From Nitrospirota bacterium (GTDB taxonomy: Bacteria; Nitrospirota; Thermodesulfovibrionia; Thermodesulfovibrionales; JdFR-85): 6,199 bases of DNA. The first letter of the stretch is position 1, and each line of letters opens with the position of its first letter. A model generated the notes under the pieces. That model searched no databases. It was not told the DNA's origin and saw only the letters and a list, made by a program, of their open reading frames with translations. Location of the stretch: NCBI GenBank assembly GCA_003232715.1, contig QIJG01000027.1, forward strand, positions 1-6,199, read 5' to 3'. This document shows, piece after piece, positions 1 to 5,027 of this stretch. Both the position numbers and the translations under genes were made by a program.

Positions 1-38
1 AACGGGCAGCCTTCTTTTGTATAAAAATAAACATCCAT
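1..38 (-). CDS. Glutaredoxin-like protein, N-terminal fragment (runs off window)
   Basis: An ATG at 38-36 on the minus strand opens a frame reading MDVYFYTKEGCP before the window ends. A short beta strand, then YTK-x-G-C-P, is the typical start of glutaredoxin-family thioredoxin folds, where the Cys begins a CPxC or CPxx active site. Such proteins carry out thiol-disulfide exchange in the cytoplasm, usually with glutathione or a protein partner. Only 12 full codons are visible, so the second active-site residue and the subfamily cannot be judged. An in-frame TAA at 47-45 means no upstream start exists, which supports this ATG. No Shine-Dalgarno site precedes it, while a perfect TATAAT lies at 48-53, so the message may be leaderless. 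A terminator at 150-181 separates it from the operon upstream. The alternative is a chance match, since the visible stretch is short. Confidence 0.6.
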   Translation of the reverse strand, partial: MDVYFYTKEGCP

Positions 39-47
39 CGTGTTTTA

Positions 48-53
48 ATTATA
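48..53 (-). promoter_or_regulatory. Candidate -10 box (TATAAT) for the glutaredoxin-like gene
   Basis: TATAAT on the minus strand is a perfect match to the sigma-70 -10 consensus. It lies 9 bases before the ATG at 38. I see no convincing -35 box 16-19 bases further upstream. If it is used, transcription would begin within a few bases of the start codon. The flanking DNA is AT-rich, so a chance match is possible. Confidence 0.35.
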
Positions 54-149
54 GACAAATTTATTAGTCGTTGGCTAACAGTTCACCTTCTGCAGGAATA
101 AAATGCCGCGTTCACGACAAAATCTCTGTTTCATCCCATAAAAAATCAG

Positions 150-181
150 AAAAGCCTCCGGCGACTCTTCCGAAGGCTTTT
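150..181 (-). terminator. Rho-independent terminator after the DoxX/PNPOx-like operon
   Basis: AAAAGCCT (150-157) and AGGCTTTT (174-181) are perfectly complementary, and CGG/CCG pairs extend the stem after one mismatch. Read on the minus strand, the hairpin is followed by CTTTT and then a run of six T, as expected for an intrinsic terminator. It lies about 60 bases beyond the stop codon at 239. The other strand also ends in TTTT after the stem, so some bidirectional activity is possible. Confidence 0.8.
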
Positions 182-238
182 CCGCTGAACAAAAGCTTTA
201 TGGATAAGGAACATTTTCATAAAATCCCTTTACCTTGT

Positions 239-682
239 TTAAAGCTCTAAATAATCACGATGGGCAAATCCCTTACTATAGTCGAGTATCCAGACTTTCC
301 GGGGCGTTATCTTTATGAAACGATAATCGGGATTGGCCGGGAAGGTCTTTATTATTGGAAACTTCTCCGAATAAATCACGAAAACAGAGGGTAGCTGATC
401 TTCCTTTACTACTTCTGCTTTACCCTCAATCTGGAGTCCTGTTATCTTCATCCAATCAGCCTCGTCCTCATCAATGGTGAGCGCCACTTTGGGGCTCTTT
501 TCCAGGTTAGAAAATTTCCGGGACTTCACAGAAGTTGCAAAATATAGCTCAAACCCTTCACTGACATATGCAACAGTGCTGACATGCGGTTGTCCTGGAT
601 CATTTGAATTGATTGTTGCAAGATTTAGATAAAGATGCTCGTTTAGATAAGATAGGATTTCCTTATTAATCTCATCAGACAT
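239..682 (-). CDS. Pyridoxamine 5'-phosphate oxidase-like FMN-binding split-barrel protein
   Basis: This 147-residue cytoplasmic protein resembles the PNPOx-like split barrel. That family usually binds FMN (sometimes F420 or heme) as a dimer and includes small flavin reductases and stress proteins. Visible support includes an N-terminal helix, the strand LYLNLATIN (17-25), then QPHVSTVAYV (31-40) and the strand ELYFAT (45-50). The segment SRKFSNLEKSPKVAL (54-68) is the usual flavin-phosphate-contacting region. A later strand, LQIEGKAEVV (83-92), and the ending KITPRKVWILDYSKGF are typical of short uncharacterised members rather than true PdxH, which is longer. The start is ATG 682, with AGGAGG 8 bases upstream. 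It follows the DoxX gene by 21 bases and ends before a terminator, so the two are probably co-transcribed. Substrate unknown; a redox or quinone-related role is inferred from neighbours. Confidence 0.85.
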   Translation of the reverse strand: MSDEINKEILSYLNEHLYLNLATINSNDPGQPHVSTVAYVSEGFELYFATSVKSRKFSNLEKSPKVALTIDEDEADWMKITGLQIEGKAEVVKEDQLPSVFVIYSEKFPIIKTFPANPDYRFIKITPRKVWILDYSKGFAHRDYLEL

Positions 683-703
683 GTTAATTACCTCCTGTTC
701 ATC

Positions 704-1159
704 TTATTGTTTTATTTTCTCCGTTATAAGCCGGTCCAATGACCATCGGCCACCACCATTAATCATCAAAACGGTCGAGATTGTTAGAGCAAGAAGATGA
801 TACTCGATACCTTCTCCCTGCTGTTTACCGGACCAGTTCATAAAAAATCCGTACTGAAGGTGAATCATGAGAATAGCCACAACCATAACAATTGCAATCC
901 CAAAGGCCGACACCCTTGTCAGAAGTCCGGAAAGCAACCCTAATGCCCCGAAAAACTCTGCCATTATGGCTAAAAAGGCAAACAGCGCAGGAATCCCTAA
1001 ATATCCGGTAAAAAATCCCATAGTCCCGCTGTAACCATAACCGCCGAACCAGCCGAAAAGCTTTTGAGCCCCATGGGCAAAAAATACTGCCCCTAACCCC
1101 ATCCGCAGGACAACACCCGAAACATCTTCATTTGTCTGAATCAATGTTCTTATCACCAA
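704..1159 (-). CDS. DoxX family integral membrane protein
   Basis: This 151-residue inner-membrane protein has four predicted hydrophobic helices (about 13-35, 57-80, 83-101 and 119-134). The family signature LRMGLGAVFFAHGAQKLFG (18-36) is followed by WFGG, a second helix containing AEFFGALGLLSGLLTR (67-82) and the ending GGGRWSLD. Length and layout fit DoxX/DoxD-like proteins, which include thiosulfate:quinone oxidoreductase subunits and Bacillus CatD, a quinone/thiol-stress protein. The precise role is unknown. The first codon is probably TTG 1159, 9 bases from a near-perfect Shine-Dalgarno sequence; GTG 1156, one codon later, is also possible because an AGAGG lies 4 bases before it. It leads a two-gene operon with the PNPOx-like gene and is divergent from an HxlR-type regulator, which likely controls it. 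Confidence 0.88.
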   Translation of the reverse strand: MVIRTLIQTNEDVSGVVLRMGLGAVFFAHGAQKLFGWFGGYGYSGTMGFFTGYLGIPALFAFLAIMAEFFGALGLLSGLLTRVSAFGIAIVMVVAILMIHLQYGFFMNWSGKQQGEGIEYHLLALTISTVLMINGGGRWSLDRLITEKIKQ

Positions 1160-1165
1160 TCCTCT

Positions 1166-1176
1166 TCACCTCCTTT
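1166..1176 (-). promoter_or_regulatory. Very strong Shine-Dalgarno site of the DoxX gene
   Basis: The minus strand reads AAAGGAGGTGA, complementary over its full length to the usual 3' end of 16S rRNA. It lies 9 bases from TTG 1159 and 12 from GTG 1156, so it favours TTG as the start. Such an extended match suggests efficient translation despite the non-ATG start codon. Confidence 0.7.
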
Positions 1177-1204
1177 CCTTTGTTTTTAACGACTGCTTTA
1201 AGGT

Positions 1205-1233
1205 ATCTTATAGCTATTACGATCCAATTGCAA
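1205..1233 (-). promoter_or_regulatory. Candidate sigma-70 promoter of the DoxX/PNPOx-like operon
   Basis: Minus strand: TTGCAA (1228-1233), a 17-base spacer, then TAAGAT (1205-1210). An overlapping TATAAG (1207-1212) is a better -10 match but gives a 15-base spacer. The message would start near 1198, giving a leader of about 40 bases that includes the Shine-Dalgarno site. The -35 box is palindromic and is also the best -35 for the divergent regulator gene. Confidence 0.4.
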
Positions 1234-1257
1234 GTAGGCACTTTTTTGTACTATACA
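1228..1257 (+). promoter_or_regulatory. Candidate sigma-70 promoter of the HxlR regulator operon
   Basis: TTGCAA (1228-1233), an 18-base spacer, then TATACA (1252-1257) form a moderate promoter match on the plus strand. The spacer contains a T6 run and the short half-sites AGTA (1233-1236) and TACT (1249-1252), which could form part of an operator. Transcription would begin near 1264, leaving a leader of about 40 bases before ATG 1304. HxlR regulators commonly repress their own promoter, so autoregulation is likely but inferred. Confidence 0.4.
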
Positions 1258-1303
1258 TACCCGAAAGTAAGTTTTGTGTGATACCTGCAAGAAAGGAGTG
1301 TAT

Positions 1304-1633
1304 ATGGAAGAGAACATGTCAGACTGTCCGGTGGAAATAACACTGTCACTATTAGGTGATAAATGGAAGGTGCTAATTTTATGGGAACTATTCGAAAGGA
1401 CAAAAAGATTTGGCGAACTAAGCAGGGCTATCTCCGGGATTAGTCAAAAGATGCTGACACAGCAACTGAGACAGATGGAGAAAGATGGCCTTATAAAACG
1501 GAAGGTTTATGCAGAGGTGCCACCGCGCGTAGAGTATTCACTCACAGATACCGGTAAGAGTCTTAGGCCAATTCTTGATGCAATGCATAAGTGGGGAAGC
1601 AACTATAGTGCATCCAAGTCTAAGAAACAGTGA
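1304..1633 (+). CDS. HxlR (DUF24) family winged-helix transcriptional regulator
   Basis: This 109-residue protein is a DNA-binding regulator, normally a dimer. The N-terminus has the family hallmark DCPVE...LLGDKWKVLILWEL (7-29). A winged helix-turn-helix follows, with recognition helix SQKMLTQQLRQMEKDGLI (47-64) and wing VPPRVEYSLTDTGKSL (72-87). Cys8 is at the position where redox-sensing HxlR proteins such as YodB, HypR and CatR carry their reactive thiol, so sensing of quinones, aldehydes or oxidants is plausible. ATG 1304 is preferred because AAAGGAG (1292-1298) sits 5 bases upstream; a TTG at 1274 would add ten residues (MCDTCKKGVY) but would place that Shine-Dalgarno site inside the gene. 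It is divergent from the DoxX operon and is followed 38 bases later by the cupin fusion gene, so it may control both arms. Confidence 0.9.
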   Translation: MEENMSDCPVEITLSLLGDKWKVLILWELFERTKRFGELSRAISGISQKMLTQQLRQMEKDGLIKRKVYAEVPPRVEYSLTDTGKSLRPILDAMHKWGSNYSASKSKKQ

Positions 1634-1671
1634 GTTTATACACAGATTCTTTTAACCACATAGGAGGGAAG

Positions 1672-2307
1672 ATGAAACTTGAAGAGATAAGGCAGGCAAT
1701 AGATGCTATTGATTCTGAGATAATCGGATTACTTTCAAAAAGAGGCAACCTGGTCAGTGAAGCAGGGAGGCTTAAGCGAGATGAACCGGCAGTCCGGGAC
1801 TCTGAACGGGTACAACAGGTTATAGATAAAGTAAGAGCCGTAGCTGTCAAGACAGGTCTTGAACCGGCAATTGCTGAACAGATATACAGAACTGTTACAG
1901 ATTGCTTTATCAATAAAGAACTCCAAAAGTTCAGAGGCGAAGATGCATCTTTCCTGGATGTGGATAAAATAGTTGCGGATAAAATAAAAGTCTATTCCAA
2001 AGATGCTCTGTCTTTAAAACCCAATGTTCCCGGTGCTCAGATGTGGGCCGTTGGTTTGAAAAAAGCCATGATGACCTATTTTGAACTGGAGCCAAATACC
2101 ATATTCCCGAAACATTCTCATGAGGCTGAACAGATCACCGTGGTGATGGAAGGGGAATTAACCTTTGTCTTACAGGAAAAAAAGATTACTCTGAAGTCAG
2201 GCGATGTAATAGCCATTCCTTCAAATGCAATACATTCCGCCTTTACGGGTAATAAGCCCTGCAAGGCGGTAGATGCATGGTCACCGGTGAGAAAAGAGTT
2301 TTTATAA
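1672..2307 (+). CDS. Chorismate mutase (AroQ/PchB-like) - cupin fusion protein
   Basis: This 211-residue protein has two domains. Residues 1-88 are a helical AroQ-type chorismate mutase, an intertwined dimer that rearranges chorismate to prephenate; the PchB branch removes pyruvate from isochorismate to give salicylate. Arg7, Arg24, Lys35 and Arg46 match substrate-binding positions. SERVQQVI resembles PchB more than the DpeRE motif of biosynthetic mutases, and Glu83 appears to replace the usual Gln. Residues 105-211 form a cupin barrel with metal ligands His148, His150, Glu153 or Gln154, and His188, in the motifs HSHEAEQITVVMEGE and GDVIAIPSNAIH. The start is ATG 1672, with AGGAGGG just upstream; an in-frame GTG at 1630 lacks a good ribosome site. 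The cupin may act on the aromatic product or sense a ligand. The activity of either domain is unproven. Confidence 0.85.
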   Translation: MKLEEIRQAIDAIDSEIIGLLSKRGNLVSEAGRLKRDEPAVRDSERVQQVIDKVRAVAVKTGLEPAIAEQIYRTVTDCFINKELQKFRGEDASFLDVDKIVADKIKVYSKDALSLKPNVPGAQMWAVGLKKAMMTYFELEPNTIFPKHSHEAEQITVVMEGELTFVLQEKKITLKSGDVIAIPSNAIHSAFTGNKPCKAVDAWSPVRKEFL

Positions 2308-2332
2308 ATCTGCAAAGTCTGTGAAATCTGCG
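2306..2332 (+). repeat. Three imperfect 9-base tandem repeats in the intergenic gap
   Basis: AAATCTGCA, AAGTCTGTG and AAATCTGCG follow each other directly, starting on the last bases of the cupin fusion gene's stop codon. The previous intergenic gap holds related text on the opposite strand (CACAGATT, 1641-1648) next to TTTTAACCACATAGG. Similar ATCTGTG/ACCACAGAG-type words recur in spacers of many bacterial genomes, by my recollection. No function is evident. Confidence 0.5.
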
Positions 2333-2355
2333 GATAGAAAAATTAAGGAGGGTAC

Positions 2356-2628
2356 ATGTACTTCATGACAATCAATAAGATCAAACCCGGGGTTAATCCG
2401 GAAGAAATCGGAAAAGTCATTCCTCAGCATATTCAATGGATTAAGGAACAGATTATCAAAGGAATAATTGTTCAGGCCGGTAAATGGGGTGATTCAGGCG
2501 GAATGGCTATCTTTAAGGCAAACAGTATTGCTGAGGCTGAGAAGATATCGGGTGAAGACCCGCTGGTTAAATCAGGATTGATTACTCTTGAAACAGAGAT
2601 GTTTTATCCGAATGTGGAGATCAAATGA
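2356..2628 (+). CDS. YciI-like family protein
   Basis: This 90-residue protein has the size and layout of the YciI family, a dimeric ferredoxin-like alpha/beta barrel. It starts with the strand MYFMTINKIKPG, then a helix carrying His25 (PQHIQWIKE). The segment IIVQAGKWGDSGGMAIFKA (37-55) and SGEDPLVKSGLITLETEMF (65-83) follow. The His25 and Asp68 pair matches the proposed catalytic dyad of YciI proteins, some of which are dehalogenase- or lactone-processing relatives. The true substrate cannot be deduced. ATG 2356 has AGGAGGG (2346-2352) just upstream. Its stop overlaps the start of the dehydrogenase gene by four bases (ATGA at 2625), indicating translational coupling and a linked function. 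A muconolactone-isomerase-like assignment is an alternative because the fold is shared. Confidence 0.75.
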   Translation: MYFMTINKIKPGVNPEEIGKVIPQHIQWIKEQIIKGIIVQAGKWGDSGGMAIFKANSIAEAEKISGEDPLVKSGLITLETEMFYPNVEIK

Positions 2629-3559
2629 AGGCGGTATTTTTTGATGATAACCTGGAATTTGTTGAAGATTATCCCGTACCTGAACCAGCAGAAGACGAGG
2701 CACTCATCAAGGTTAGCCTGACCGGGATATGCAATACCGACCTTGAAATCAGGAAGGGCTACAGTGGGTTTAAAGGGATAATCGGACATGAGTTTGTGGG
2801 GGTGGTGGAGAAGATAAACGGCAGAGACCGGGGATTAACCGGCAGACGGGTTGTCGGCGAGATCAACTGTGGATGCGGCCTTTGCAGCTATTGCCTGAGG
2901 GGATTGAAAAACCACTGTCCGGACAGGAGAGTCCTTGGAATAGTCAACAAGGACGGGGCCATGGCTGAATATATTACCCTGCCGGTAAAGAACCTGCTTA
3001 AAGTTCCGGAAAACATTACAGACGAAGAGGCGGTCTTTACCGAGCCTCTGGCTGCTGCATTTGAAATCACACGGGGAGTCCACATCAAACCAACTGACAA
3101 AATCCTTGTCATGGGGGATGGAAAGCTCGGCCTGCTCTGCTGTCTTGTCCTTAATCTCCTTCAGGCAGACCTGTCCCTTGTTGGAAAGCATGAAGACAAA
3201 CTTAAGATTGCACGAGGGCAGAACGTAAAGACCATTCTTCTTGATAATCTGGAGATGGTAAAGAATTACGACACTGTTATTGAGTCGACAGGCTCAGCCG
3301 ATGGTTTTGAGACGGCCCTGAAACTGGTAAGGCCCGGGGGAACTGTTGTTTTAAAAAGCACGGTTGCAGAAGGCAGGGAGATGAACCTTGCACCTGTAGT
3401 AATTGATGAGATAACGGTTGTGGGCTCAAGATGCGGTCCATTTGAACTGTTGATGTAAGGCCACTCATTACAGGGATATTTACCTTTGAGAGGGCAAAAG
3501 AGGCGTTTGAAAAAGCAGAAGAGAAAGGTTCCCTCAAGGTCATCATCGATTTCAGGTAA
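2625..3559 (+). pseudogene. Zinc-dependent MDR alcohol dehydrogenase-like gene, broken near its 3' end
   Basis: Up to residue 274 this is a clear medium-chain dehydrogenase that would oxidise an alcohol using NAD(P). Catalytic zinc ligands are Cys36, His55-Glu56 and Glu140; structural zinc cysteines are 84, 87, 90 and 98; the nucleotide-binding Gly-rich loop is GDGKLG (164-169). After RCGPFE the frame reads LLM and stops at 3458. Another frame then continues from 3449 as VDVRPLITGIFTFERAKEAF and ends at TAA 3557-3559, which is the normal family C-terminus. Homologues I recall have about ten residues between GPFx and VDV, so some 28 bases (3n+1) appear to be deleted. The loss removes part of the last Rossmann helix and displaces 36 residues. 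A restored protein would be about 320 residues. The catalytic domain is intact, so residual function of the 277-residue product is unlikely but not excluded. Confidence 0.8.
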
Positions 3560-3565
3560 AAGGAC

Positions 3566-4815
3566 TCAGACCGTATAAAAAAGCCCTACAATCGCCCCGG
3601 TCATACTGGTGGCAAGTGTCCCGCCCACAATGGCCCTCATGCCGAGTGCCACTACCTCGTCTTTCCTCTCCGGGACAATGCTTCCAAGTCCGCCGATCAT
3701 TATTCCCAGGCTTCCGAAATTGGCAAAGCCGCACAGGGCATAGGTCATTATCAACCTGCTCCTTGGAGACAATGCACCCTCGGGAAGGTTTGCAAGGTCT
3801 ACGTATGCTATAAACTCATTGAGTATGGTCTTTGTGCCCATCAGGGCCCCTGCCGTACTTGCCTCAGCCCAGGGTATACCCATAAGCCATACTATGGGAG
3901 CCATGACATAACCAAGTAGCCTCTGCAGGGTAACAGGAGTCCCGCCTATATCCGGCAGCAGGGTAAGTGTCAGGTTGGCGAGATGAACCAGAGCAACCAG
4001 TACTATAAGCATCGCCACTATATTCAGAAGGAGCTCGAGCCCGTCAATCGTCCCCCTGGTGATTGCATCCATTGAGCCGGTGGCAGCCTGCGGGGGCATC
4101 AATCTGCCGGCAGTCTGTTCCCCGGTCTCGGGAATCATCAATCTGGAAACAGTTATGGCAGCCGGTGCACTTATCAGGGAGGCAATCAGTATATGTCCCA
4201 TCGCATCCGGGATAACACCTCTCAGGATACTGGCATACAATACCATCACAGTGCCTGCAATTGTTGCCATTCCGCATACCATTACTGAAAAGAGTTCGCT
4301 CCGTGACATCTCCCTCAAATAGGGCTTTATGACGAGAGGAGATTCCACCCATACCTATAAATATATTGGAAGCCGTTGCAAGCCCGAGTGCCCCGCCTAT
4401 GTTCAGGGTCTTCTCCAGCACACGGGAAAAAGCCTTCACGACCACAGGTAAAATACGCCAGAAGAAGAGCAGGGACGATAACGCGCTTACCACAAGCACA
4501 AGGGGGAGCTGCCTGCAGGGCAAGGATAAAGCTTGCCCCCGGAAATTTCTCATCAAACGGAAGGGCGCCGCCTCCCAGATAGCCGAATACAAAAGAAGTC
4601 CCTGCCCTTGACGCCTCCTCAAGGGCAGGGACAAGTCTGTTCAATACAAGAAAGAACTCTTTGAACAGGGGCACTTTAATCATTATTGCAGCAAGCACAA
4701 GCTGGACAAGGATACCGTAAAGGGCGATTCTCCAACTGACCGCCCTCCTGTTTTCGCTTAACCCCCAGGCGATCATTGCCAGGACAAACAACCCTATAAA
4801 ACTCTGCATTTTCAT
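3566..4815 (-). pseudogene. Concentrative nucleoside transporter (CNT/NupC family), split by two frameshifts
   Basis: Read in three frames this is a full-length 415-residue inner-membrane symporter that would import nucleosides with Na+ or H+. Residues 1-102 (4815-4510) end in FVFGYLGGGALPF...FILALQA. The next 53 residues (4508-4350) run LPLVLVVSALSS to ASNIFIGM. The last 260 (4348-3566) begin VESPLVIKPYL and include GTKTILNEF and LCGFANFGSLGI. Each junction is explained by one extra G: near 4509 in GCAGGCAG, and at 4348-4350 where GGG replaces an expected GG. The second lies in the hairpin-1 motif NIFIGM/VESPL, which carries a substrate-binding Glu. Translation from ATG 4815 would stop after 162 residues. 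No other defect is visible, so recent decay or two sequencing errors are both possible. It converges on the broken dehydrogenase with only six bases between. Confidence 0.85.
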
Positions 4816-4881
4816 TTACAAAACCTTTTCTGTTTCTCCTGCTGTTGAATTCTCTCTTTCGATGAATCAAAAAACAGCTAT

Positions 4882-4912
4882 ATTATAACAAAAGCGTTTT
4901 ACCCTCTGGCAA
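4882..4912 (-). promoter_or_regulatory. Candidate sigma-70 promoter of the nucleoside transporter
   Basis: The minus strand has TTGCCA (4907-4912), 5 of 6 matches to the -35 consensus, and a perfect TATAAT (4882-4887). The spacer is 19 bases, longer than ideal. The message would begin near 4875 with a leader of about 60 bases and a Shine-Dalgarno-like AAAAGG (4824-4829) 8 bases from the ATG. The promoter looks intact although the gene is frameshifted. Confidence 0.5.
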
Positions 4913-4966
4913 ATAAACAGCTATCATGGATTTTTCAAGACGACAAATTCGTATAGCACGTTAAGG

Positions 4967-4995
4967 TTGATTTTTAGGCTTTTCTGTGATATGGT
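4967..4995 (+). promoter_or_regulatory. Candidate extended -10 promoter of the response regulator gene
   Basis: TTGATT (4967-4972), a 17-base spacer and TATGGT (4990-4995) give a sigma-70-like promoter, with TG (4987-4988) one base before the hexamer as in extended -10 promoters. Transcription would start near 5002, about 26 bases before ATG 5028. Confidence 0.45.
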
Positions 4996-5027
4996 ATGTT
5001 CAGATAATTGTTATGTGAGAGAAGAAT

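Noticed and set aside
90..145. Short ORFs in the gap between the terminator and the glutaredoxin-like gene
   Set aside because: They are fewer than 20 codons on either strand, have no ribosome site and show no recognisable sequence.
1274..1303. TTG start extending the HxlR regulator by ten residues including CDTC
   Set aside because: The AAAGGAG ribosome site at 1292-1298 directly serves ATG 1304, and the TTG has no ribosome site and would lie only about ten bases from the predicted transcription start.
1630..1671. GTG start extending the mutase-cupin protein by 14 residues and overlapping the HxlR stop
   Set aside because: AGGAGGG precedes ATG 1672, and the extra residues do not resemble the start of the mutase domain.
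1620..1926. Minus-strand ORFs opposite the mutase-cupin gene
   Set aside because: They lie antisense to a well-supported domain, have no ribosome sites and show low-complexity Ser/Thr/Arg-rich composition.
3459..3566. Terminator between the converging dehydrogenase and transporter
   Set aside because: Only six bases separate the two ends and no hairpin with a T-run is visible.
4044..4634. A 196-codon minus-strand ORF as its own gene
   Set aside because: Only its central 53 codons match the transporter family; the rest is out-of-frame translation of the neighbouring transporter segments.
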